From Rhodocollybia butyracea (Eukaryota; Basidiomycota; Agaricomycetes; Agaricales; Omphalotaceae), in the NCBI GenBank assembly GCA_015501585.1, contig JADNRY010000034.1:186001-250000 (forward strand): DNA of 64,000 bases, read 5' to 3'. The translations under genes and the position numbers were made by a program. Under the pieces are notes generated by a model. It had not been told where the DNA came from. It saw nothing but the letters and a program-made list of their open reading frames with translations, and did not search any database. Every line of letters starts with the position of its first letter. The stretch's first letter is position 1. This document shows positions 12,928-24,614 of this stretch, piece after piece.

Positions 12928-13403
12928 GGTGAAAACGTCTCTTGGGTTGAAAAGAAAAGACGTGAACGGGCTCAGAAGAGGTCAAGGTCAAGAACAGCAG
13001 AAGAGCAGCGCGTCACAAAAACATGTTCCGTTGGTTTGCGCCTTTTATCTTACGGCCAAACTGTGTGAAACGTATGTCCATCAATTGATGGTATGACTTT
13101 TTTAATTTTGATCAACGTTTCAACAACAACAAACGGGGCGGATTCGCCGTGCCTTTCTCTTGACCGCGACGGTGTACAGCTCCCGCGACGAGTTGGAGCA
13201 GCTAATTTGATTATACAGTACAACATATAACACAGAGCCAAGATTACAGAAGATTAAAAGTCCTTGTAAGTATCCAAAATCATTCAAAATCATTAAGGAA
13301 AAGGAATTAAACCCAGTGGCAATAGTACATAAGTCCATCATATCAAGCGGCGTTCTTCTAGTTCATATAAGTATGCATATCGTTCGTCGATGGGGAATCG
13401 TAA
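12928..13403. other. Intergenic region
   Basis: 5' flank of the GPI protein gene and 3' flank of its paralogue. Several short frames are present on both strands, but none carries a recognisable domain. Confidence 0.4.
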
Positions 13404-13976
13404 TCAGGCCAATTCTTCTGGGCACTGGATTTCGAATTCATCGCTGAAATTCCCGCTGTCTCCCATGACTGTTCGTTCACTGTCAACTAGGAGAACATGC
13501 TTGAAAATACACAAGCTGGCACTCACGGACAATCTGGTACGTTGTCGCAGGAGTAACAACTGGAACAGTGAAGGTAATCGATTCGGATGTGGTGACGTCG
13601 AATCCGGTAGCAAGAGGGTGGGCTTTAACAAGAAAGGTCAGGACGCTGTTCAACTGCGATTCTCGAAACCGTAGTGCTGACCGACATCTGATCGGCCATT
13701 TATGCGCAAAAGGACCGTTCCTCGAGGGTTGGTGACCTGCGTTGGGATATTGTCATGATTCCTGAACATTGAGCTCCGGTCAGCCAACTCGTCGGGAATG
13801 CTACAGTGTAACATACCATGTGACAGTCGCCGAATTACCGCACGTCCAGATAGTCCGGAAGTAGGCGAAGTGATTTCAGGATTGTACACATCACGAGCGG
13901 TGATGTCGACGGGTGTGGACCATGCCTGGGTGACGATGGAGATGAAAACGCAGACGGTGATGAAAAGCGAAGGCAT
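13404..13976 (-). pseudogene. Frameshifted Kre9/Knh1-like paralogue lacking the GPI tail
   Basis: This is a tandem relative of the gene at 11932-12927. It has a signal peptide (MPSLFITVCVFISIVTQAWS) and the domain start VYNPEITSPTSG. Further exons read NIPTQVTNPRGTVLL, PLATGFDVTTSESITFTVP, TPATTYQIV and GDSGNFSDEFEIQ. Two oddities stand out. First, after TSG (about 13850-13858) the conserved TIWTCGNSATVTW continues only in a different frame, as if one base is missing. Second, the protein ends 8 residues after GDSGNFSDEF, so the Ser/Thr-rich region and GPI signal are absent. If the missing base is a sequencing error, this would be a short secreted form and not a pseudogene. Confidence 0.65.
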
Positions 13977-15586
13977 GATATGATTATTGAGAGAGCAAAT
14001 AGGATGGAGTGGGCTATAAAAAGTTTGGAGAGTATATGAAAGTGTTAAAAGAGGTGAAGTTTTGTTGTTGTGAGTATTAGAGGACCGTTAACCGATATCC
14101 TTTGTAGTATCCCTCGAAGGTCTTATATACCGTTCAACTGAGTCGGATCCCGAGTCTAGGCATGCGGAGAGGTACGATTGTAATATGTTTGCCGCCAAGA
14201 CGGAACGCCTCGATTCTGATTCAAGATTAGACCCATCATCGTAATTGCCTCGTTGCATCCACTTCTCCCAAGGTTCTCGCGAGGTTCTTGTTCAGGTGCT
14301 GGTCTTCTAACCCACTGTTCCGCTACTTTCGCTGGCTCAGGATCCTCTGCTTTGGTCATAGGTTGTCTATATACTGGTCAGTTGCTGGTGCAATCGTCCT
14401 TTGTTAGCGGTGGCGATCTCGCTCCCGCTTTAGGTCGTTGGCTCTGCTTCGTGATTGTCCGACAAGGATGGTTGTACCGATCCTACGATTGCAAGTTCTT
14501 CCTGAATAATTGGCTTGAATAATAGTTTCTCAAAGTCTACACTCTGCCATGCTCCCTCGATCTCGCTACGCTTGAACGCAAAGGATATCTTAAAGCCTCG
14601 AGAGTCCTCTTTGACGTTTACCTTACCGATTCCGATAACGGGCTCGCACACCGATAAGCTATGCGCCTCAATGCACGGACATGATTTGCCGGATAACCAG
14701 AATACCGGACACCGACACTAATAGTAAATGACTTACTATCCAGTGTTCAAAGCCTGTTTTAGACCGTAGACGGTGTCCATGCCCGACGGAAATAACCAGC
14801 TGGTCATTCTAGAGCCAGTGAGAGGTGCTACTTGCAATAAAAGTAGTTGTCTGCTGATTCTATTAGCTTGGACTGATGCATAATGTGGCGTTCAATGTAA
14901 CGATTTATCAGTGCAGCTCTCTGAAGCTACTCCAAGTAGCACTCTGCTCCAACTACCTCTGTAAATCCACCGACTAGCTGGCGCCGTTTCTCCTTCAATT
15001 TGTCGTAGCGTAGGAGTTCGACCTTACTCGATGCGACCTTCTTTTGCGCTGCGATCGGTGCCTTTAACCTTGGGCCAACTTTCTTATGCTCTCGCATCAT
15101 CCATGCGCGCGCGATTCCAGCCTATGCTTCCGAGAACGAGCTGGCAAGATACTAGTGGATGATAACCGGGGGTCAAGATGGAATGAAGTAGGGCAAAAGT
15201 GTAACTTTCGGTTGCGTTGTGTATTCTTGTAAGTGCCACAGCCAACTCGGTTAATTACGCACACAGGGAGGTGGATAGTTCTCAGCGCAGAAAAGTCACG
15301 AAAGCAAAAGGGGGGCAATGCTGGCCCTTATACTGTTCCAAGAGGAGTCTGATAGTAGGTTGATCGTAGGGCGGACTGGCAGTGCAAAAACACTAGAGCC
15401 GTCGCTTCGAAAAATACTGAGTGTATCGCGTTTGAAAAAGGGTTTGGGGGCCTTTGTGACAGCATACCTCTCCAACGTTGACATTTTCGCAGTCAGAGTT
15501 GTCAGTAGCGGGCGTCCACGTGAACTTGAGGGGCAAGGGAAAGATTCAGAAGAAGCAAGCCGCAGATATGTTTCTAGCGGATTTCT
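13977..15586. other. Gene-poor, probably eroded region
   Basis: Short frames occur on both strands (for example 14156-14359 and 14430-14651 minus, 15318-15638 plus). None shows a family signature or a credible exon chain. The interior could be remnants of a mobile element, but I see no terminal repeats and no polymerase motifs. Confidence 0.35.
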
Positions 15587-15967
15587 GTGCCTGACTTCTA
15601 CCGTTTTATGTCAAGTGCTTGATCGAGGTGAGTTCTGATTCATATATATAATAGAGCATTTCAAGCTTCAAGGGTCATGCTTAGAGAACTCGGCACAAGG
15701 CAAACTATCGACATCACAGCTACGCGTGGCTTATGCTGCTCTAGTACGGTCTGCCAGTACTAGCGTTGGCGCTCCTGAAGACGGTCCGGATGAAACCCCT
15801 TCCCAGTCACTCTCGCATGGTATTTTATCGATGCACTGCTCAGCGTCATCCAGGGTGCCGTAGACATCGAACAAAAACATCGTCTTCATCTCACGTTCAT
15901 AACTTGTGTTTCTGCGCTTCCGCTGTCCCTTCTTGGCTGGGTTTTGGAGGAGATCGACGGAGTTTGA
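15587..15967 (+). pseudogene. Fragment of an unidentified conserved, helical protein gene
   Basis: A chain of coding-like pieces can be read on the plus strand. TSTVLCQVLDR is joined over a 25-nt GT..AG gap (15629-15653) to KLQGSCLENSAQGKL, then QLRVAYAALVRSASTSV and APEDGPDETP. The next segment, FPVTLAWYFIDALLSVIQG, leading to LHLTFITCVSALPLSLLGW, needs a shift of one base within a CCCC run near 15801. The chain ends in a stop at 15965-15967. Leu-rich helical spacing suggests a HEAT-like or all-alpha protein. I cannot name the family. Lack of a convincing start, the frameshift and the very short gap treated as an intron suggest a relic. Confidence 0.35.
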
Positions 15968-16410
15968 ATCAGATGAGATGTGATGTGAAGATGGATATGA
16001 GCACGGTGGTGACGTATACGTAGGGACGTTACCGGGCTTGGAACAGAGAAGGCATCGGAAGGAGTTGGTGACAGCATTGTATCGGGAAGTGTTGGAAGAC
16101 GTTGGAGATCAAGAAAAAGAGTATATGTAGTCAGGTGGTGGGTTACGCGCAGCGAGTAGGGGTGATAGGGAGTCGGCCCTGGCAAAGCTTTAATATATAT
16201 CCAATGTAGCACAGGACGAGAGCGTACGATAGTAAGATGAAGAAGTTGCTGGAATGGAAAGCAATGTCTGAGATCTGAGATCTGAGGGCCCTGCTGAAAT
16301 GTGAGTAGTAAGAGATCGAATTTTTTTGCTGTGGCACGGAAGACAGCGTGCACAGATTTGGGCGCCTAAACACTTGTTCCAAACTTATATGGTCACGGCG
16401 CAGGTTCAAA

Positions 16411-18854
16411 ATGCGCCGTTCTCTTCGATTACGAGAAAAGTCAGTAATTCCTGCTGTCATGCAGGAATCAACTGAGGCCACAACAACCGACGGTCCCAAG
16501 CGGCTGAGGGAAAAGGCCAGGAAAGAAGATAATGATGATGAGTGGCATGACGGAGACGAAGATGAAGACGAACGTCCTGCTAAACGAGCTAGACAAGGCT
16601 CCAAGAACTCCGCAACAAAGTCTAAAATCCGTAGCAAGAGACAGCGAATGCCCGAACAGTTCAGAAAAGTACGAGGAAAGTTGGGCTTGTTGGCAAGGCT
16701 GGTAAAAGACGTTCCACTAGAAGTGATTTTCGAGGTAAAGCAGCTGCTCCTATTCAATAATATAGGGGCTCATGCCTACATAGATCTTCTGTTATCTTGA
16801 ACCAGGCGACCTCCTCCGGCTTGCTCGAACTTCTCGAGACCTTCGAGGAATTCTGATGAGTAAAACGTCGGAAAATATCTGGTGTACTGCTCGTAGAAAC
16901 GTCCAAGATCTACCACCTCGACCAAAGGATCTGAATGAACCTCAGTACGCACATCTTCTTTTTGAGGCGTATTGTCATGCAAGTATTCAATACTATGGTG
17001 ACCAATTCTTGACTAAACTAAAAATTCATCAAGCTATGCGACCGACGCTGTGATAATGTCCTCTGGAACTTTCGAATGCGTAGTTGCAAGAAATGTTTAA
17101 ACAAGTGTGTATTCTAATTTACCTTTTTCTTTTTGAGTTTCGTTATTTATCATGCTGAAGCTTCCCTTACAATGACGACGTCTTTCAGCAAGACCAGCCA
17201 CACGAGTATCGCGCTCGCGAAGTTCTCCCAACAGAAGATTATGACTCCCTTGGTAATTGGGAAATTGCAGCGCGCTATAAGGAAGAATTTTATGCACTCA
17301 ACCACGGGGAACGTGATGCATGGATTGATAGAAAAGAAGAAGAGTACAAGGAGATGGAGGTGGTAGGTGTATTTCACTCGTCTGATGGACATAGAAACTC
17401 AACATTGTGCTCTAGCATAGCAATGAATGTCAAATATGGCTCAATACCAAACTAGCCGAACGCGCTAATAAACTAACTGAACTTCGCAATGAACGGAAGG
17501 AAGCGTATGTGGCCATCTTGTGGTTTTGAATTTCCGCTAGCTCAAGTTTTGACGTAGGATACTGAAACGACTTGAAGAAATTGGATGGCGCGCAGAAGCA
17601 GAGATGATGATCAAGGATTATCGTGGGGATATATTCACTAACCATAAATTGGTGTCACAGCCAAGAAAATTAACAGATTACGGTGCGAATACACTCCAGC
17701 TCTTTGTGATGTCTATCCTGATTCAATGTCTTTAGGCTGGAACTGCATGGAAACTGAACTGGTTCAAATGTTATCGGAATACCAGGTGGAACGATTAATC
17801 CGACAACGTGGTGAAGCCCTCGAATCGCGCTATCGTCTCTTTTTCAGCCTTCTCCTTCAGATCGAGTCAGAAACTGACCTTCGAGATCCTTTCCCCGCTG
17901 CAGGTGATATCCTCACGGACCCCCGTATTGAAGCACTCATCTGGGATACGCCCTTTGATGAAAAACTTGGTGACAGTCTCTGCAGATCAAAACTCTTGGA
18001 ATACCTGCCTAGCATTATAAACGACTGGCGACCCGCGAAAGTGCAGGAGGTCTTGGATATTTTACGAAAAAGCCGTCCAGGCGCCACTATCTCTGATTTG
18101 CATCTTGCGACCTCCGTCTTTACATGCTCGTCTTGTATAGGAAAGGTGTTACATTACCCGAAAATGTTTTACCATCGCTGTTGCCACCAAAGTTTCCAAA
18201 CATCGAGTCGTAGTGACGAGCGTTTGGAGGTTTACTTTCCGTTTTGGTTTACTAGACGTTCGTTGGGCGTCTGGGTGTCTAGTCCTCTCGTGTACAACGA
18301 TAGCGCGTCCCAAGTCATTAAGAAGATCGTTGAAGCTTGTAACCTTGATCCCGAAACAACGACAGTTGATGACTTGCATCTTGCTAATCCGCTTATTGAA
18401 TGTTCATCATGTGTTCACATTATACGTGGACGGCAGTTCATGAGGTGGCCTTACTTGGTAAAGAAAGCTTATTTGTTGGGAACGCACATCACTAACATCT
18501 CTGCTCAGCCAATTCTACACATGGGACACACCTTCAAAGTCAATTCTTTTGGCGCGGAAACGGCACAGATACTTGCAAAGGAGGTTCAGGTTCGCGACCG
18601 GAATGCTATCTGCTGCTCTCATTGTCATGGAACCCATGGTCTTGAACTGTCAGACCATCTGAAGGAGGAGTAGGTTAATATTTGGCAGTGTCTTTCTAAT
18701 ACTCATACACTTTTTCTCTAGGCACGACGATGTTGTTGGTATCGACACGCTCCCCACTTCTGGGGATCTTCTGCAGATTCGAGAGCATTGGTATTGGAAT
18801 CCTCGTGCTGTCGAGCCTCCAGGCTTATATAAACCCTTCGTTTATAAAGCCTGA
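16411..18854 (+). CDS. F-box protein with Cys-rich region (intact copy)
   Basis: Probable substrate receptor of an SCF ubiquitin ligase, of a type expanded in agaricomycetes. The N-terminus is charged and nuclear-signal-like (RPAKRARQGSK, SKIRSKRQRMPEQF). An F-box follows, split by an intron: DVPLEVIFE then IFCYLEPGDLLRLARTSRDL. A Cys-rich segment comes next (YCH, LCDRRCDNVLWNFRMRSCKKC), then a long charged region and the exon from 17735 (GWNCMETELVQML). Further exons end with NPRAVEPPGLYKPFVYKA at 18854. The intron after YCH uses GCAAGT as donor (GC-AG), as does the paralogue. What looks like plain coding sequence at 18459-18507 is better read as an intron (GTAAAG..CACTAAC..CTCAG). An alternative start is at 16348. 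The close paralogue is inverted at 61663-64000. Confidence 0.8.
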
Positions 18855-19301
18855 AAAATGCTTTCTGGGAGGTGTTTACACGCACTTCTATTTCTAACCG
18901 GCGACTAGTAGCCCTTTCGAACTCTCAGTGATAGAAGTACAACAAAGGTGAAAAATATTCTTTCACATCTAGCAACACTACCATGTATAGATTTGGCTTG
19001 TTCAAGTACACCGTAATATAATACACTGGCTCCTTTGCGAAAAAGCCTCTAGGCTTGTACCTGATATATGAGGCGATTGCGATATAAACCTCCGTGGTAT
19101 AAACATTCTGGTTGGGCTGTAATGCATTGCTTGACCGTCCCTTTGCGAAAACTACTGTATCGCTCCGCGATAAAAATGCTTTCAATATAACAGACCGATT
19201 TTTACCACCGCTGATGAGAGTGGGAACCGCTTCGCGAAAAGTACTGTATCGCTCGCGATATAAAATCTTTCAAAAAATTTCTGACTCATTTGACCGACCT
19301 T
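18855..19301. other. Intergenic, with short duplicated block next to tRNA
   Basis: It contains two related units of about 90 bp, at 19138-19228 and 19230-19320. Each has a gcgaaaa..tactgtatcgctc..gcgata core and ends in gatgagagtggga. The second unit runs into the tRNA-Leu 3' end; the first ends in a partial copy of it. Confidence 0.6.
19138..19228 (-). repeat. Partial duplicate of the tRNA-Leu 3' end and trailer
   Basis: This block repeats the sequence downstream of the tRNA (gcgaaaa, tactgtatcgctc, gcgata) and includes gatgagagtggga, the acceptor and half T-arm of the tRNA. The rest of the tRNA is missing, so it is a tRNA fragment and not a gene. Confidence 0.6.
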
Positions 19302-19407
19302 TGATGAGAGTGGGATTCGAACCCACGCCCTTTCGGACCAGATAGATTGCGTATCAGATACGCTGGTCTCCTTAGTCTGGCGCCTTAGACCGCTCGGCCA
19401 TCTCACC
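19302..19407 (-). tRNA. tRNA-Leu(AAG) with intron
   Basis: On the minus strand the acceptor GGTGAGA pairs with TCTCATC (one G-U). The D-arm GCC..GGC is complete, and the anticodon stem CCAGA pairs with TCTGG. The loop reads C-T-A-A-G-G, giving anticodon AAG (Leu). About 26 nt follow position 37 before the 3' half of the stem; these are the usual intron position and size. A long variable arm is present, as expected for a class II tRNA, and the T-arm is GTGGG TTCGAAT CCCAC. No CCA is encoded, as normal for eukaryotes. Confidence 0.9.
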
Positions 19408-19752
19408 ATGGTGGAGGGCGCAAAATTTTTTATATGGCACATGATATTCAGTCGCTGGCAATATTATAGTGAAGACGTCTTTGGCATTTCCAAAGCTTCA
19501 TTTTTGCGTATGAACCCACTGATGAAAGGTTGTGGAAATGGAGATAAGAAAAAAAGATGGCCGATTGATACCATCGCGGCCTGGGAACGATCATCTGGAA
19601 CAAACAAGAACACACGCGTGCGTTACATGTAACGCGCCTGTGTTGACGCGTGATAAGCCTGTGACTCTGCGCGTATTTTTCTTTCACTCGACCTTTCACC
19701 TTTCCTCCTCCACTTTTCTTTCTTCATCTCTCTTCCCTGCTGAGAAGACACG

Positions 19753-22700
19753 ATGAGCCTTCCTACGCCCCCAACAACTTCTCATCGAGACAAAGAGAAC
19801 CGGACACTATCACGTAACGTTGCATGGTCGAAACAGAACCAGTTCCACAGTCTTTCGACACCACCGCAGGGACCCAGCTGCAAAAGCGCAAGCCAGAATC
19901 TTCCAGTAAAATCAATTTTAAAGCAGACGCAGCCTATTCTACCTCTTTTCGACCAGGAAATTCGCGAGGAAACTCCTGAACCTTCTACACCCTTGAACGA
20001 TGCTCAGTATCTCCAAACGCCCATTTCCACCATTATATCTGAAGAAACCAGTCTATCTGACCTTATTCGAGCCTATAACGTTCTTGCCGCGAGGATTCGA
20101 CCCCATATTAGCGACTGGACTGACAGCTCATTGCCGCTGTTCGCGCCTTTGTGCGCCAATCGCGACATTCTTTGTGACAGAGTCTGCCGCGACGTAGAGC
20201 GAGCTCTAGAGGATGCTTTAGCTGACGAGGAAGAAGAGGAGCAAAAGGCGCATCGACTTCCTTCACCGTCAAAAAGCCCAAAGAAAAAGAAGCGAGGCAT
20301 GTCGGCGGAACAGGCCAAACATGCGCGAGATCTTTGCACCATATGTCATTCGGTTCTCAAGTTCCTTGGACTCCTTTTCTCGCTGCCCAGTGTATACAAA
20401 ATCTTCACCAGTAAGCTTGTTTTTAAAAAAAATTTGCTATGTCGCATTTATTAATCTCGTCATAGACCAACAACTTGCTCAAATGTTAAGTAGCGTTCTC
20501 GCTATTCCTCTCGCTGAACAACTTCCTACCCCGAATGCGAGAAAAACATACGCACTATCCATCTATGTCATTCAGTTGCAACGACTGCCTGAGGTTGTTC
20601 TAGGTCCTGCCAGTGATACAATCGCTCATGCCTTGGGTCGCGGGATTGATGGAGAACTAGGTAAGGAAGGGAAAAAAGGCTCAGCGACTGACGGTCTGAA
20701 GGTGAGTCTTACTCGCAATGTACGCGTTCCTCTAGGACTAAACTTTTGCTAGGCTATCCATGACCTTTCGACGTACCAGCCTTCGATCTTCATCCCGTCA
20801 TTTGTCGTTTTAATGGATTCCGTTCTCAGCAATCTCCTCGCACCAATTCTAACATCCGAGTCCAAGCTGCTCATGCTCTCGGTGGTATTGCTCAAGGCAC
20901 GACCTCCATGCCTCGCTCCACCTTCCATACGCGTATATCGTCACGGATAGTAGCGTACCTTCTCGCTCCTCCGACACGCACATCACCAACTAAGAAAGAT
21001 GGTAGTCCAACAAAGACTTCAGAATCGGATATCTGTCGAACACTCCGAACGACCTTGAATATTGATGAACCTGTTCACGTCGCTCATGGTCCCGTTTGGG
21101 CACTACATGTCCTTGATTCTTTCATCGTCCTACTTGGGTCAGCGTTCAAGACAAACAACCGCGTCCGTACAACGATCCACAACCTTTTGAACCTCATGAT
21201 GCGACACAAAAAATTGGCAGTTCGTAAACTTGGCTTTGTAGTTTGGAGATCCATCGTGTGGTCTTGGCACCAGCCCATGTTGCCTCCGCTTGACGAGGCG
21301 GAAGTGCTCTCAAAGGAGGAAATCATAGGAGGAAGTCAGAAACATTGGGTACTTGTAGAGGGGATGCTCAGTATGGGCGTTGGAATCAGTATATGCTACG
21401 CCATCGTTGGGACTGAACTCACGGAGACAGAGCTTATGCGTCTCGATAGGATTCTAACGCTCATGGTCCACAAAAGTGATGACAGTCGAAACGATGCACT
21501 GCGGTGTATCACGCAGCTTGTCAGCTTAGATCAGCAACCAACAACGTCGTGGGATATAGATAATCTGCTCTCCAGAACCTTCCTGTCGGGTATACCAGGT
21601 GTTTTGACTGCAGAGTACCAGGAACTGTCGAGGGTCATTCCATCCATCCGCGATGAGCTCCCTCATGTCGGTGATATAAGGTCGTTGACTCGAGATGAAC
21701 TACTCGAATTGGGCACTTTCAGGGTGTTCCTCCTGCTATGGAGTGTTGCGATAGGAATCCGCAATGGTCCAGACAGCAACGAGGTAAGGCGTATGCTTTC
21801 TCAATAGTTTGGGCGATATTCAGATTATCTTTCCAGGATTTACTTATGGATACATGGAATGCTATACTCAAAGCCGTTATCACAATGGCCGAAGGTATGT
21901 GACAAAATTTCTTCTAGAGTGCTAGTATTTACAGAACGCGTTTTTTTAGATGATCCTGAAGACGGCGATGCTAAGGCAGCCCATAAACTAGCCAACGCTC
22001 TTTACGACAGTCTCCGTACTGGTCCGGAGAACACCACTTCTGATGTTCGTGCTGGTCGCCTGTTGGGGCAAGAATCTCACTTTGATCTCGCGAAGAACTT
22101 GAGGATGGTTCGCCAGGCTTGGGCATCTTTACATTCCCTCTTATCAAATCGTCTTCTCGAAGACTATGCCTTGCAGCTTCTTGAACGGTTACTCGAGTTC
22201 GAGGATGTACTCACCGAGATAGAAGACAATGTCCGAGAAGAGTGGGCGTCACTATGCGTTGATCTTATCCTTGCATGCGAAGAACCTGCAACTGTTTTGA
22301 CCGTGTTCTGGGACAAATCTGACTCGAGATGGAGCTGGTCAGCTACTGTACGTAGCACCGTTTGGATCAGGTTCGTGCACAGCTGGCAGGAAAGTAAGGG
22401 AAATACCTGGGATGGTTTGCTTTCTCTGCTGACTACTCCTTTCTGGTCAGTCTGTTCGCTTCCACTCTCAAGTCCGCTCTACTTACGATCTCATCCGTTT
22501 ACTGCAGCTGCGAGTCAGTTTGGGACCTCAACACTGAGGAACTTTCGACTTGGGAAAGGTTCTTGACCTATATTGTGAATCGAGGCCTCGACTATGGCAT
22601 GGACGCTATTGGCGTCGTCAACTCCATCGCAGAGAGGCTGCAACAGAAATGCAACCCGACCTTTACTTCGCTCGCTCGTATTGCGGATATGCTTATGACT

Positions 22701-24614
22701 CATGTCGAAGAGGCGTTCAAAGACCTCACCGTGCTTCCGGATAGTTTGGTGGACTTTATCGCTGATACTTTGAATCAGAGTTACCCACCTTCGCCGTCAA
22801 CTAAGTACCACTCAACGTGGATGATTCGGACACTCAGTCATCTCCTTGAAGCCTGTCCCGATGATCTCTGTCTTGATCTGCTCGAAAGCCTTCAGGAGTC
22901 TGCTGTCCTTTGGATTTCGGATGAACGGTCGGCACTGGTTGATACTTATGATGAGGTAAGTTGTGGACATCTGGTGCTCATGCTGAGACTCAGACGTTTT
23001 CTTCAGATTATAACGTTTTACGAAAACCTTCTTATGCGACTGGGGGACACCATTAGTTGTTCGCAGGAACAGATGCAGCGATTCGCACCTACTATGAACG
23101 CGATATTCATCGGTTCCTCCAAACCTATTGCCGCCTTTGATGCCTTTGATGCGTTTTGGCATACGACTAGTCTTTCTACAAGCGTGGCACCCGAGGGTTG
23201 GCCTGAAAAGGTGTATGAATACATTCATGGTCCCCCGAGGACCTGGGCGTGTTCCTCTTCCCCCAAGCACACCCCTCAGCAGTCTAACGTGGCGGAAGAA
23301 CCTCAAGTCCGAGCTATTTCGCCTGTCCCTGTTCCTGAGCCATCGCCATCGGTGAGCCGAAACTTGGATCCAGAGCTCCGTTCCTCCCCTGTCCTTGAGT
23401 TCCCTGAATCTCCGACTCCCGTCCCAGCCGAAGACAATCTTTCGCTTCTCCTATCCACAACCGCTCTCCTATCCACTCCTCCACGTGTATTGAAAGTACT
23501 CAGTCCTCTGTTTACGCCGGAAACGCCTACTAAACCCACTCAGCGCCAAAACCTTGCACCATCTCCTGTTATCAAACCCCTTCCACCGGCTAGTCCTAGC
23601 CTCAACAAGAGACAACGTATCTCTGACAAAGAGAACACCTCTCCGTTTCCGACATCGTCCTCCCCTTCCCGTCGTGATCTGTCGCTACAACGATCTCCTC
23701 CACATCGTCTACCGACCACCCCTAGGAAGCGTCTGTTTGCAGATCTAACGGGTGATGATGACGCACAAGGGTTGGAGTCCGAGAATGAGAAAGAAGAGGA
23801 AAGGGCTCGGAAACGAGTAAGGATCAGTACGCCGATCCCGCCGTTTGTTCTACCTCATGGAAAGGCAACGAAAACCAAGTCACCAGAGATGATCAGCGTG
23901 GCTTCCGCTTCAGAACCATCCTCATCGAAGACCCGGTCGCGCAAATCATCAACGTCATCTGCTCTGGATCTATCTGAGCCAATCTCAAACACTTGTGAAC
24001 CAGCGACTTCAGGATCCAGTTTACGGCGAACCGGGAGCAAGAAACGGAAAGCGATAGTTATGGACTGCGTCGAGATTGTGAGGATGTCTTTGAAGAAGAG
24101 CTCTTCGATAGAGAGACGGGAGATGAAGACACCGACGAACCGGCTGTCGAGGAGAGTGTCCCTTGGGAAGAAGCGTTCGAAAACTATCACATTCGTATCC
24201 CCAGTGCGGGGGGCCGACGCAGAAGGTGATCCTGATCCCGATGTCCATTATGAGGAAATGTCGGGGATGTCTTGCGAGTCGGATGATAGTTCGGATTCTG
24301 GATTGACACGACAGCAGCTTTCGTCTGATGATGATCCTCATCTGGGGCAGGTCACTCCTGGACATCTTATTTCACCTGCTCTGCGGGTGCGTCGCGAGAG
24401 GGATACGTATTCGGATCCTCCGAGCGATGACTCGGACTGTTCGTTGTTGGAGAGTGGTGGTGGTGGTGGACGTTCGGCTTCTCGTCAGGTGAGCCCGTCG
24501 AGGGAGGTGGTTATGAGAAGGATGCAAAGGTCTCTTAGTGGTGGTACCTCGGCTTCTAGCTCAAGTCCTCGGGATGGGCGAAACGAGAGGCTGAGGCACT
24601 CGGTGGTTGTCTGA
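19753..24614 (+). CDS. RIF1: RIF1-like telomere and replication-timing factor (one apparent frameshift)
   Basis: Rif1 controls replication timing by bringing protein phosphatase 1 to origins and acts at telomeres and breaks. The N-terminal exon (19753-20410) carries the fungal Rif1 signature (TPISTIISEETSLSDLIRAYNVLAARIRP) and a SILK PP1-docking motif at residues 54-57. HEAT-like exons follow (AIHDLSTYQPSIFIPSF, HVAHGPVWALHVLDSF, VRKLGFVVWRS). A long disordered, Ser/Pro/Lys-rich C-terminal exon ends at 24614 and contains a second PP1-type motif, KTITF, near 24180. Introns with canonical borders include 20411-20465 and 20702-20752. Between SNLLAP and NIRVQAAHALGG (about 20845-20853) the frame changes as if one A were missing from ctaacatcc. 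No intron can explain this. Either the gene is broken or the base was lost in assembly. Family assignment is firm; integrity is uncertain. Confidence 0.8.

Noticed and set aside
16143..16757. 204-codon minus-strand frame
   Set aside because: It is antisense to the first exon of the F-box gene, whose plus-strand reading has a clear F-box; the minus frame is Ser/Arg-rich as expected for a shadow.
22812..23306. 164-codon minus-strand frame within RIF1
   Set aside because: Antisense shadow of RIF1 coding sequence with no recognisable content.
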